A stretch of DNA of 64,000 nucleotides, taken from Branchiostoma floridae. Lineage: Eukaryota; Chordata; Leptocardii; Amphioxiformes; Branchiostomatidae. The notes under the pieces are model-generated. The model made no database searches. It worked only from the letters and a program-made list of their open reading frames with translations, and had not been told where the DNA came from. Both the position numbers and the translations under genes were made by a program. Below, piece by piece: positions 50,701-58,810 of the stretch; positions within the stretch are counted from its first letter, which is position 1; the number at the start of each line of letters is the position of its first letter. The stretch covers positions 6,984,344 to 7,048,343 of the forward strand of contig NC_049992.1 in NCBI RefSeq assembly GCF_000003815.2. The letters run 5' to 3'.

Positions 50701-51623
50701 ATCTTATTACCTGGATGTCTAACTTTCATCAACGAAACTTTCATCAACGAAACCATTTTTTGTTTGTTATTATCTGCAGCAGCGGATGTTCAGTACGAGA
50801 CGTCCTCTGCCTACGGGAGTGGCAGCGTGTCAGGCAGCGACGCCGGCAGCAGCGATGGCGGGAACACGACGTCGTCCTGTCGCGTACACAGCACGACCAC
50901 CGATCAGGCAGAAAACCCGTGGCGACCAGTTTCTCAGCAGCAAAAACCAGCAGGTGGTTATAGTGGGTAACAACTTGCAAGGTGGTGGTTTAGAGTATCA
51001 TAGTCTTAGTGGAGAATTCATCTGTTGCTGTGTCATAAAGAGCCTTCACACTTAAACCAAATCAGCAGGAATCAAGCAGAACCAGTCAGAATGAAGAATT
51101 TGCAAACTTTGTGCCACATTCTGGTGGAAATTCCAAATGGACCTTGCTGGCTGGGGTTAATGACTCCCTCCTCCTATAGGGCGGCGGCAATTGTAGGGCC
51201 GGCAGCTAGGAGCGCGATTTTAGTCAGGCTATTTGTCAGTATGATCCTACCCGGGTTTGAACCCACAACCTCCCAAATGCAAAGCAAGCACTAGCTATTG
51301 CACCTGTCAATATATGTTCATACAAACTACAACTGCAATAGTGATAGACTAAGTGTAGTTTGGCATCATTTTTTTGTATCAAATGTTACCGTACATTCAG
51401 AACTAAGGAAATCAGTAAGTTGAAACTATTCTGTAACCATGACTTTTTTCCAAGCTGTTTGATTAATGTCCTTTCCAGTAATGACCTTTTCTCCTTTATT
51501 GTTGTTACAGATCCAGTTGGAGGCTCATTTGCATGGAGATGGCTGTTTGGCCTGAGTGTTGGCTGCAACACAGTTCTGGTGGCTTACGTCATCATGCAGT
51601 TTCTGTCTTCTTATCAGACATAA
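44645..51623 (+). CDS. TMEM201: TMEM201 (Samp1/NET5, Ima1 family) inner nuclear membrane protein, ten coding exons
   Basis: Orthologue of TMEM201/Samp1, an inner nuclear membrane protein that works with the LINC complex and lamina in nuclear positioning; yeast Ima1 shares the N-terminal domain. Exons: 44645-44775, 45269-45389, 46762-46944, 47407-47577, 47860-48098, 48408-48632, 48985-49196, 49483-49977, 50780-50953, 51511-51623. Together they give 2064 nt, 687 residues plus stop (human about 666), all in phase. A membrane anchor lies near residues 24-43. Four CxxC pairs follow (C54/C57, C70/C73, C123/C126, C166/C169), fitting a zinc-binding Ima1 N-terminal domain with the signatures NCWDCPHC, YNGFQE, YNKPIPAQ and YDEEVEAYR. 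Four membrane helices lie at about 214-236, 259-279, 287-303 and 324-341, then a Ser/Pro-rich nucleoplasmic region with RRPIISPAKF-like motif, and a C-terminal helix at about 659-683. The start has A at -3 and G at +4. Confidence 0.95.
45269..45389 (+). CDS. TMEM201: TMEM201 coding exon 2, first CxxC pairs
   Basis: Encodes NCWFC, NCWDCPHC and QYNGFQE, nearly identical to vertebrate TMEM201. Acceptor TGTGTTGTAG, donor CAGGAG/GTTAGC, leaving phase 0. A hAT-like MITE starts 25 bp after the donor. Confidence 0.95.
45414..45775. mobile_element. CAGGGCTCGAAAT-ended MITE in TMEM201 intron 2
   Basis: 362 bp with perfect 13-bp ends CAGGGCTCGAAAT, flanked on both sides by CATAC. The interior is rich in GGTGCACCC motifs in both orientations, giving strong foldback. 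The ends resemble the two hAT-like MITEs, but the flanking duplication is 5 bp, so it belongs to another group. Confidence 0.8.
45855..46300 (+). mobile_element. LINE 3' fragment in TMEM201 intron 2
   Basis: Reads MTKLRISDYPLEIEAGRYNR, then a zinc-knuckle-like CIFCDKSF and ENEIHFVLECSLY, the C-terminal region of a non-LTR reverse transcriptase polyprotein. A one-base frameshift near 46090 leads to a second frame ending FKKREEACKL and stop at about 46201. The 3' tail contains GCATGAATATGCAATAAACT. It is 5' truncated and dead. Confidence 0.75.
46310..46690. repeat. Degenerate tandem repeat in TMEM201 intron 2
   Basis: Loose repetition of units such as ACTGTAGTTGTACTGTNGTC and TAGTCAAACAGTT. 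Open frames here are by-products of the repeat. It continues to just before exon 3. Confidence 0.7.
46762..46944 (+). CDS. TMEM201: TMEM201 coding exon 3
   Basis: 61 codons from DDDYNKPIPAQ through the third CxxC (LCPSCNRNQ) to FVPTDE. Acceptor TTTGCCCCAG, donor GACGAG/GTTTGT, phase 0 on both sides. Confidence 0.94.
47099..47313 (+). repeat. Partial duplication of the intron 3 / exon 4 boundary of TMEM201
   Basis: This block (with a 79-bp MITE inside it) is a diverged copy of the following 47315-47440, from TTTTTCTAG through the acceptor region into the first 30 nt of exon 4 (GCTATGATGAGGAGGT at 47285-47300). In frame it would read SYDEEVEAYRGFSSW and soon stop, so it is a decoy rather than an alternative exon. 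Confidence 0.88.
47115..47213. mobile_element. 79-bp foldback MITE with direct flanking repeats
   Basis: Insert 47125-47203 has ends GCCTGAGTGCCATCCTC and an inexact complement, and is flanked by identical CATTGTCAAT at 47115-47124 and 47204-47213. It sits inside the decoy copy of the TMEM201 exon 4 boundary, so it came later than that duplication or landed in one copy only. Confidence 0.8.
47407..47577 (+). CDS. TMEM201: TMEM201 coding exon 4
   Basis: 57 codons, GSYDEEVEAYRWHLEQLYQL through the fourth pair CGPC to HPRNYA. Acceptor TTATGTCCAG, donor TATGCA/GTGAGT. Its first 30-odd nt are duplicated upstream at 47282-47313. Confidence 0.94.
47860..48098 (+). CDS. TMEM201: TMEM201 coding exon 5, membrane helices 2 and 3
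   Basis: Encodes two hydrophobic helices (LRLAAATVAVTLVLLNLL and YTVVFVGLFVKLIAVLLAG) joined by a hydrophilic loop. Acceptor TTCCAACAG, donor GACAG/GTTGGT, phase 0 in and 2 out. Confidence 0.9.
48408..48632 (+). CDS. TMEM201: TMEM201 coding exon 6, membrane helices 4 and 5
   Basis: Encodes helix LCVLLWLLTLVVHIPW, a loop made of a 7-residue repeat (GVGKLTP, GVGILTP), helix CYIAISISSLLSTLLCVF and a basic end. Acceptor TTCTTTTCAG, donor TTAAG/GTAATT. Confidence 0.9.
48985..49196 (+). CDS. TMEM201: TMEM201 coding exon 7
   Basis: Ser/Pro/Thr-rich, low-complexity segment of the nucleoplasmic region (for example SGSPPSVPSTPSTSAYSTP). Acceptor TTCCTTCCAG, donor TATGCAG/GTATGA, phase 2 in and 1 out. 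The homologous human segment is also Ser/Pro-rich. Confidence 0.88.
49250..49425 (-). mobile_element. Tandem LINE 3'-end fragments in TMEM201 intron 7
   Basis: Three successive diverged copies of a motif containing TTCGGCGTAACACACCAGCTT, the 3' UTR of the LINE family seen at 8225-8690 and 56830-57140. They carry no coding sequence. Confidence 0.65.
49483..49977 (+). CDS. TMEM201: TMEM201 coding exon 8, repeat-rich nucleoplasmic region
   Basis: 165 codons, phase 1 in and out. It contains a degenerate repeat of about ten residues built on LPQxGRxSPQ, then SQRPIISPAKFQPPSRRARQ, matching RRPLISPARL of human TMEM201. Acceptor CCCTCCACAG, donor GGAAG/GTAAGG. Confidence 0.9.
50381..50413 (+). other. 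Degenerate copy of exon 9: possible 33-nt microexon of TMEM201
   Basis: After the acceptor-like TCTCTGCTATAG, 33 nt encode ADIQYGSGSVS in the frame set by exon 8, matching exon 9 (ADVQY, then YGSGSVS) without six residues. A weak donor GTTCAC would keep phase 1-1. It may be a microexon or a decayed duplicate. Confidence 0.45.
50560..50750. repeat. Dispersed repeat in TMEM201 intron 8
   Basis: Contains TTGCTTGAGTAACTGCTTTT and TACCTGGATGTCTAAC, also found at 6150-6290 and, in part, at 34930-34990. An inverted GCAGTTACTCAAGCAAC lies 90 bp upstream, so it folds back. Confidence 0.7.
50780..50953 (+). CDS. TMEM201: TMEM201 coding exon 9 with NAGNAG acceptor
   Basis: 58 codons of Ser/Gly-rich sequence (YGSGSVSGSDAGSSDGG). 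The acceptor reads CTGCAGCAG, so either AG keeps the frame and adds or removes one Ala. Donor CCAGCAG/GTGGTT gives the phase 1 that exon 10 requires. Confidence 0.82.
51140..51300 (-). mobile_element. tRNA-derived SINE fragment in TMEM201 intron 9
   Basis: Minus strand has a B-box-like GGTTCAAACCCGGG and a tRNA-like head. The GGCTGGGGTTAATGACTCCC segment recurs at 33240 and, modified, at 57850. Confidence 0.55.
51511..51623 (+). CDS. TMEM201: TMEM201 terminal exon 10
   Basis: Encodes DPVGGSFAWRWLFGLSVGCN and the C-terminal membrane helix ending SSYQT, then TAA. Human TMEM201 ends with an equivalent helix. Acceptor TTGTTACAG. The stop codon lies inside the 8-bp target duplication of the MITE that follows. 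Confidence 0.92.
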
Positions 51624-51869
51624 CTACAGGGTTGTAGCCAGCACCCGTCCTTCCGTCCTTTGACGGATTTTTGCAGCTGGGGCCGGAACAGATTTTGACC
51701 ATTCCGTCCTCTGTGACGGACAAAAATTGATATGAAAAGATATAATGAAACTGAGATTTCAAAATGTTCACCCGAGTCACCTTAGAAACATTGCAACGTT
51801 TCGCGCCTTGGGATTCAAAATTGAGGGGACGGAAAATGATTTCAGGCTGGCTACAACCCTGCATAACTA
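51619..51869. mobile_element. hAT-type MITE with exact 8-bp target duplication at the TMEM201 stop codon
   Basis: The element spans 51627-51861, with perfect 16-bp terminal inverted repeats CAGGGTTGTAGCCAGC. It is flanked by identical 8-bp copies CATAACTA at 51619-51626 and 51862-51869. An 8-bp duplication and a CAGGG end are typical of hAT transposons. The left target copy contains the TAA stop of TMEM201. There is no transposase; the interior has CCGTC/GACGG motifs shared with the element at 36845. Confidence 0.9.
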
Positions 51870-52440
51870 CATGTGGTGTGAAGAAAAATATTGTATTTGC
51901 TACATCATACATCATTACTACATATACATCTGTCTTTCAGAATGTGCATGTTTATTCATTTTTTTGTTTACTTGAAGTTCACTGCAAAACAAGGCTCATG
52001 GAACCACTTAATATGCGTTTTGAGTTACAGTACTGGATTCTGAAGACAGATGTTTATTTACCCTTGTCTTAAAAAGTTTTAGATTGTACCCAAATCTAGT
52101 TTAGTCTAGTTTCAATATTAGTTGATAAACTTAAACAATGCTACAAGGCATGTGATATACAATGTAGAAACAATCAGTGATGCTTTTGGTTTGAGCTTAT
52201 ATACATGTACGCATGACGATGACGAGATATCAAGTTAATGATTACAAAAAATACCATGATATACTGCAGGCTTCAAACTGTTGCAAGTGTGTAACTCGTA
52301 ACCTCGCTAACATTAAGGTTACCACACAAATCATGATCAGTAGATGTTACCAGTGCAGTGGAGCAATTTGTTACTTTCATACTTTCTGTATAAAAAGGAA
52401 AGAAAAATTAAACTCTTATAAGCTTTGTTCCTAAAATGTG
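51862..52440 (+). other. Probable TMEM201 3' UTR, displaced by a MITE
   Basis: After the MITE and the second copy of its target site, AT-rich sequence with no open frame of note continues. An ATTAAA-like signal lies near 52408. The polyadenylation site cannot be fixed. Confidence 0.3.
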
Positions 52441-52692
52441 AAAGTCTTGTGACATTCCAAAATACAAGTACACCATATGGCCTCCTTCAGTCAATATTGA
52501 CCATGGTAAAATCCTAATTGATATCAGCTCTACAGCGTGGATGTGGCTAAACAGTCCTATATGAGAATGACAGTCTCTGCCACATAGGGCACATCTGTAA
52601 GCTGACTCGGGTCTGTTGCAGAGATCTTTTCGCAGGATCCACTTTTCATCTGACATGCGCAAAATCCAAGTACATAAACCGCATATTGACAT
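52440..52692 (-). pseudogene. C-terminal fragment of a non-LTR retrotransposon ORF
   Basis: Minus strand reads AYRCALCGRDCHSHIGLFSH, the C2H2-like tail common at the end of endonuclease-reverse transcriptase proteins of RTE/craniofacial-2-like LINEs. The 3' tail includes a GACCATGGTAAA motif that is also present near 26750. It is truncated at both ends. Confidence 0.6.
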
Positions 52693-52780
52693 ACATTGTA
52701 TGCCACAAACGAATTCAAGCTCTTAGCTTTGCCATCCAAAAGAAGGCGTGCTAACCACAAGACCCCAAGAGAAGCTAATC

Positions 52781-53027
52781 TTAATGTATTTGTTTCTTCA
52801 TCTTATTTGCCCGCCATACAAGGCAAAAAGCTTTATCATAGTCCCCAAGGTCAAGCCAGACTTCGCTCAGAGCGATCAAGGTTTGGGCAACAGCAAGGTG
52901 CACTGCTTTGTGTCCAAGGATATCAGTCATCATTGTCAAGCTTTTCTGGAGGTAGAGCATTGCCTTCAAGGTATCGCCTAATGTTTGCAGAGCACGGCGA
53001 GAAAGGGCTGCACGAGCAACCTCCATG
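52781..53027 (-). pseudogene. TPR-repeat protein fragment
   Basis: The minus-strand open frame reads LGDTLKAMLYLQKSLTMMTD, then AVAQTLIALSEVWLDLGDYDKAF, the spacing of tandem tetratricopeptide repeats of the NPHP3/kinesin-light-chain-like type that are abundant in lancelets. It covers one and a half repeats and stops soon after. No splice sites or further repeats are visible, so it is more likely an isolated fragment than a gene. Confidence 0.55.
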
Positions 53028-53063
53028 GAGGAGCTCCCTCATGGAGGTTGCTCGTGCAGCCCT
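53004..53063. repeat. Perfect 24-bp inverted repeat with 12-nt loop
   Basis: AGGGCTGCACGAGCAACCTC plus CATG at 53004-53027 is followed after 12 nt by its exact complement at 53040-53063. It lies at the 5' end of the TPR-like fragment, whose first codons form one arm. Confidence 0.9.
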
Positions 53064-53129
53064 CCATCTCCACGAAGCAAGCTCTATGCACTCATGAATG
53101 CAAACACTTGGTTCTCGTCACCTTCATGA

Positions 53130-53500
53130 ATTTTTTAAAACTCAATGGAGAAGCTTGTCTCGTAGAAGACAAACAAACGGGGACGGGCCGAACTAGCACC
53201 TTCAACAAATCGAGCTGCACAAATGCTCTATGGAGATATCGTAAATGACAAACATACACAGAAAGAAGAGCAGAGAATTTGGTTCACGTCACCCTCAAAA
53301 ATCGGTGTTATGGCTCTATATGGAGATATTGTAAACATCAAACATACAAAGAGAGCGGATGTCCGACCGAGAAGCGCCCGACCACGGGCTATATATGTAA
53401 ACATTTGGTTCACGTCACCCAAAACAAATCGGTCTTAGGGCTCTATACGGTAACAGAGGGCTATTTAAGCAGCCGTCCACGGGCTATGAATGTAAACATT
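53130..53500. repeat. Degenerate tandem units with GGCTCTATATGGAGATAT
   Basis: Several imperfect copies of TTTGGTTCACGTCACCC and TATGGAGATATTGTAAA at about 130-bp spacing lead into the minisatellite. No coding sense is visible. Confidence 0.6.
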
Positions 53501-53504
53501 TGGT

Positions 53505-55415
53505 TTGTATTGATGATGTTCAACACCAAGGACAGATGTAATTGCTCATGTATTGATAGTGTTCAGCACCAAGGACAGGCGTAGCTGCTCATGTACTGAT
53601 GGTGTACAGCACCAAAAACATATGTATTTGCTCATGTATTGATAGTGTTCAGCACCAAGGACAGACTTAGTTGCGCATGTATTATTGATGTTCGACACCA
53701 AGGCCAGACATAGTTCTCACCAAGGCCAGGTGTAGTTGCTCATGTATTGATAGTGTTCAGCACCAAGGACAGACTTAGTTGCTCATGTATTGATGGTGTT
53801 CAGCACCAAGGACAGACGAAGCTGCTCATGTACTGATGGTGTTCAGCACCAAGGGCAGGCTTAGTTACTCATGTATTGATGGTGTTCAGCACCAAGGACA
53901 GACGTAGTTGCTCATGTATTGATAGTGTTCAGCACCAAGGACAGACTTAGTTGCTCATGTTTTGATAGTGTTCAGCACCAAGGACAGAGTTAGCTGCTCA
54001 TGTTTTGATAGTGTTCAGCACCAATGACAGAGTTAGCTGCTCTTGTATTGATGGTGTTCAGCACCAAGGACAGGCTTAGTTGCTCATGTATTGATAGTGT
54101 TCAGCACCAAGAACAGACTTAGTTGTTCATGTTTTGATAGTGTTCAGCACCAAGAACAGACTTAGTTGTTCATGTTTTGATAGTGTTCAGCACCAAGAAC
54201 AGACTTAGTTGTTTATATTGATAGTGTTCAGCACCAAGGACAGGCTTAGTTGCTCATGTTTTGATAGTGTTCAGCAGCAAGGACAGACTTAGTTGTTCAT
54301 GCTTTGATAGTGTCCAACACCAAGGACAGACTTAGTTGCTCATGTATTGATAGTGTTCAGCACCAAGGACAGACGTAGTTGTTCATGTTTTGATAGCGTT
54401 CAGCACCAAGAACAGGCTTAGTTGTTTATATATTGATAGTGTTCAGTACCAAGGACAGGCTTAGTTGCTCATGTTTTGATAGTGTTCAGCACCAAGGATA
54501 GGCTTAGTTGCTCATGTATTGATAGTGTTCAGCACCAAGGACAGACGTAGTTGTTCATGTATTGATAGTGTTCAGCACCAAGGACAAACTTACTTGCTCA
54601 TGTATTGATAGTGTTCAGCACCAAGGACAGACGTAGTTGCTGATGTATTGATAGTGTTCAGCACCAAGGACAGACTTAGTTGCTCATGTATTAATAGTTT
54701 TCAGCACCAAGGACAGACGTAGTTGCTCATGTATTGATAGTGTTCAGCACCAAGGACAGACTTAGTTGCTCATGTATTGATGGTGTTCAGCACCAAGGAC
54801 AGACTTAGTTGCTCATGTATTGATGGTGTACAGCACCAAGGACAGACGTAGTTGCTCATGAAGCCAGTGTTCAGCACCAAGGGCAGACGTAGTTGCTCAT
54901 GTTTTGATAGTGTACAGCACCAAAGACAGACGTAGTTGCTCATGAAGCCAGTGTTCAGTACCAAGGACAGACTTAGTTGCTCACGTATTGATAGTGTTCA
55001 GCACCAAGGACAGACGTAGTTGCTCATGTATTGATGGTGTTCAGCACCAAGGACAGACTTAGTTGCTCATGTATTGATGGTGTTCAGCACCAAGGACAGA
55101 CTTAGTTGCTCACGTATTGATAGTGTTCAGCACCAAGGACAGACGTAGTTGCTCATGTATTGATAGTGTTCAGCACCAAGGACAGACTTAGTTGCTCATG
55201 TATTGATGGTGTTCAGCACCAAGGACAGACTTAGTTGCTCATGTATTGATGGTGTACAGCACCAAGGACAGACGTAGTTGCTCATGAAGCCAGTGTTCAG
55301 TACCAAGGACAGACTAGTTGCTCATATATGGATGGTGTTCAGCACCAAGGACAGACTTATTTTCTCATGTCTTGATAGTGTTCAGCACCAAGGACGGGCT
55401 TAGTTACACCCCATA
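53505..55415. repeat. 43-bp minisatellite, about 44 copies
   Basis: Unit TTAGTTGCTCATGTATTGAT followed by AGTGTTCAGCACCAAGGACA and GAC. The length of 43 is not a multiple of three, so it is not coding. Variant units carrying CATGAAGCCAGTGTTCAG occur near 54858, 54941 and 55283, and units with CACGTATTG at 54980 and 55110. This indicates three-unit (about 129 bp) sub-duplications toward the 3' end. Confidence 0.95.
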
Positions 55416-55507
55416 AGCTGTTTGGTGCGGATTTCCATGATCTTTTACGTATACCGTATTCATTTTAATTCCACCATTCCACATAAATCATGACCACTCA
55501 CTCTCTC

Positions 55508-56062
55508 TCACTCAGGTCCGCATGCTCCGGGATGGAGCGTAGCGCCTGCACACACGGATCTCCACATAGGTCTGTTGAGGACCAGCACCCAGGCGGTGGT
55601 AAGGTCGAGGCCAGCAGCCCTCAGGTCGTCCCTCAGTTGTCCTTGCCAGGGACGGCCCCTGGGGCGGGACCAGTTGGGTGGGGTCGGTTCCCTCAGAAGG
55701 GCAGCAGTTTCCAGAGGTGGCTCTGTCCTGGCAATGTGACCAAACAGCCGTAGACGGGCCTGGCGCACCTTATTGGACAGTTGGGGTTCACTGGTGGTCT
55801 CGCGCAGGGTGGCATTGGATACATAGTCATGCCACATGATCCCCAGGATTCTCCTTTGGCACTTAGTATCAAAGGCGTCGAGTTGACGCTCCTGGGCAGC
55901 AGTGAGAGTCCAAGTCTCTGCCCCGTAGAGAAGGATGGACAGCACGAGGCTGTTGTAGAGCCTCATCTTTGTCTGCGCAGAGATCTTGCTGCTGGTCCAA
56001 ACCCTGTCCAGACTGGCCATTGCCGATGCGGAATTCATGACCACTTGAATCTAATGTAAATC
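55508..56062 (-). pseudogene. RTE-like LINE ORF2 C-terminal fragment
   Basis: Minus-strand frame with AETWTLTAAQERQLDAFDTK, CQRRILGIMWHDYVSN, QARLRLFGHIART and RPRGRPWQGQLRDDL is the classic C-terminal region after the reverse transcriptase domain of RTE-like LINEs. It is 5' truncated and ends at CGPE and stop, before the usual zinc-finger tail. Confidence 0.8.
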
Positions 56063-56063
56063 G

Positions 56064-56830
56064 CAATCGATTCATTCTTCGCTTAGCTTAATGTATGCCT
56101 GCCAAAGCCAGCAGCATGTTGACTTAAACGTAATAATTGTCTTTTCGCAGGCCTCCACAGCTCAAAGCTAAACTAACGATCGTACACCTGAGGTCCAGAT
56201 CGCTGCAGCGCGGAAAGGCAGCACTGTAAAGGGTAACAGCCTTGTCGAATTATCCAGGATCCTTCGTCAGCCTTCGCAGCCTTCGAATTCCCTTTTCAAG
56301 ACGTAAGTCACCGAGAATCTTAAGAGCCTCCACATCCATACAGGGGTAAATTCAGTTGTATACTGCGAATTAAACCAAGGACGTTATACAAGACTTTTAT
56401 AACGTCCTTGATTCGACGCAGCCTTTGCGGACAACACAGCTGGGGTTTGCGGAGGCGTCGTAGCTTTTGTACTTTTGGTCTTTCGTAGCGGTTGGATACT
56501 GTGTACTGTGATATCCCACTGAACACTTTTTATCATGATACTTTCTAGAGCGGAGATGTAAATCGCGCGTCATGTTGAGTCCAGTCCGTGTTACAGAACG
56601 GTGAATGACCCAACTGCCCCTGCTCGAAAGCGTCACCAAGCGACTTATTTGGAATCTACATCTAAAGTCAATTTAGCTATAGAAAGTTGCCTGCAAGTCT
56701 ACGTGAGTCAATCCTGGTTTCCGACGGCGAAGAGGATTTGGTGCCGATCAGTCTAGTATTTACCAGACCTCTCCAATGCTATTTGAATAGATAGAAATCG
56801 CCGCAAGTATTAGCCATCCAAAGAAGGTAG
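56064..56830. other. Region without recognised genes
   Basis: Contains a short direct or inverted AACGTCCTTG motif around 56378 and 56402 (GGACGTTATACAAG / TTATAACGTCCTTG), but I see no coding sequence or complete element. Confidence 0.4.
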
Positions 56831-57140
56831 TAGTAAAAGAACAAGAAACAGTCATGCCTTCAAGTACCAGAGTTACCAACCTAGGATTGATGTGTTAACA
56901 AAATTCGTGTTTTCCCAGGACTATCGTAGCGTGGGATTTCTTATCAGCAAGCACAGTAAGGGCAGCTTCTCTGGGTAGTTTTAAAGACCACTTGCAGACA
57001 GATGTGCAAAATTTAGGTGTGCCGGGTCGTTTAGTATAATATAATATAACCAGCTGCTGCAGCGCTGCGTGCCTGCGAAGCTGGTGTGCGCCGAAGGACG
57101 GTTCATATACTGGCTATATAGATCCAGATACAGTTGGCCC
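56830..57140 (+). mobile_element. LINE 3' fragment (same family as 8225-8690)
   Basis: Plus strand reads YQSYQPRIDVLTKFVFSQDY with a downstream frame SFKDHLQTDVQNLG, then the 3' UTR with GCGTGCCTGCGAAGCTGGTG and TATATAGATCCAGATACAG. Frameshifted and 5' truncated. Confidence 0.75.
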
Positions 57141-58640
57141 TTATATGTCCTCAAATCCGACGGACTAACTTCTTCAGCAAATTTTTTTCTCCGGCCCGTT
57201 TGGCCAATTTTGACCACTTGTTTCAGCCAACAAAGTGCATGCATTGTCAGCTGAACACCGGAGACGTCGAAGGTCCCCTATAAGTGCTGTTGGTACGTTA
57301 ATCAGGTTTCTAAGTCGACCCATTTCTGACGTTTGCCAAATACAAGAATGTAAAATGCGTTGTACATGTTTAAAAGGGCACGAGAGAGCCGGTAAGAAAA
57401 GTGGACATTGTACTGCTTACACGTTCAGCTGGGAAAAAACGTTGCAATTGGACACTAGCTGTTGTATGATATTTCTCTCTCTCTCTCACAATATTGCCCT
57501 CAACAGCACCCACCCCCATCCCCAAATGTTTTAGAATTTCGCACGGACAAAAGATACAGAAAAAGATTTTTTAGGACAAAAGATAGAGAAACCCGAAGTT
57601 CTGCTGTGGTATCACTTAGGAAAGCCACTGGGGGGGTTGGGAAGTCGACCTTGACTTTTATCTGCCAACACCTTACCTGTTTCCCGTCACAAACTATCCA
57701 GAGCCGAAACGCAGACACACGTCATCTTAGCTAGTTTATCGGTTATCCTATATTTTCTCCTATGGGCTTACCAAGAGTTGTAACAGAGTAAGGCTCGCGT
57801 CACATTTTCACAAAGGGGCCCGGTCGGGTAGGCTGTTTTAACACAGTGTTTCGCTGGCTGAGACCCCCTCCCGAGCGGTAACTGTAGGGCCGGCCGCTAG
57901 GAGCGCGATTTTAGTCAGGCTACCGGCCGGGCAGTTTTGGAACTTCGATATAGAAGACAACAAAATACAAAACGGACCAAGATAATTTAACAGCATGCCT
58001 TGTGCATATTTATTGGCATATTCAATTTTTCGTTTCCGCAAACAGCCCGGCCGGGCCCCGGGTAAGAAATATTACGTAGGCCTAATTAGGATTATTCTCA
58101 GGCTAACACCGTACAGACACACCCAAAACAGCAGTAACTAACAGAAGAAAATAATATACTTTTCCTCTCATATAGGAAATCGGGACGTGTGGATATTTGA
58201 AACGGCAAGCCTGTTATGTAGACCGTGAGCATTACTGTATGCCATGCTGATTTGATATATCGATGACATCCTCTGGAGATCCTCCAAAAAAGTGCCTTCA
58301 TTATGAAATCTAAGTGGTTGGGAAGGTTCAACAAATAACCAAACACGTTGAGTATGGAATACTGAACAATATAGTCTTCATTTTTGCTTTTACACATCTT
58401 CTTTGACCTCTCAGAATTGACGTTAGCATTTTATGACATTAGTATGTGTTGTCCAATCTACGGCATATATTTGCTCATTTTGCAGCTGATTTGTACGATT
58501 TGCAGCACAGTTGAAAACTTTTTCCATTTTTGTTGTTGGAAATGGCCGAAAATTGGCGCGCGCGTGGATGTCATGCATATAATCAAATCAACATGGCCTC
58601 AGGCCAAGAAGTTAGGATACGCTTGGATACGCAATGGTGC
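57140..58640. other. Region without recognised genes
   Basis: A SINE-like fragment with GTAGGGCCGGCCGCTAGGAG lies near 57880-57910, related to 51190. A CT-rich run is at 57474-57490. No open frame resembles a known protein. Confidence 0.4.
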
Positions 58641-58725
58641 ATGACCACAGTACCAGTCTGCAGCGCCTCCCTGCGGCCAGGTATGAACAGCAGCCCCCTG
58701 CCGTCCGTCCCACAGTCTAGTCAAA

Positions 58726-58810
58726 ATGGCGACCAGTAGAGGGGTCCGGAGTTGGGCGCTCTGTTACTGGAGTATTTTCACACACATTTGGATAGTTTTC
58801 GCGGCGGAAG
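58726..58810 (+). CDS. Signal-peptide-like first coding exon of an unidentified gene
   Basis: An ATG with A at -3 and G at +4 opens 28 codons plus one base, ending at a consensus donor GAAG/GTGAGT. The peptide has an N-terminal Arg (MATSRGVRSW), a hydrophobic core (CYWSIFTHIWIVFAA) and small residues at a likely cleavage site, so it should be secreted or membrane-anchored. The exon lies in a GC-richer, CpG-containing patch. No matching second exon is convincing in the next 5 kb, so intron 1 probably runs off the window. The identity is unknown. Confidence 0.5.

Noticed and set aside
54770..54964. Repeat protein with Cys-Trp-Cys motifs on the minus strand
   Set aside because: Produced by the 43-bp minisatellite; the frame changes with each unit.
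53505..55415. CRISPR-like array
   Set aside because: Units are contiguous with no unique spacers and lie in animal DNA; this is a minisatellite.
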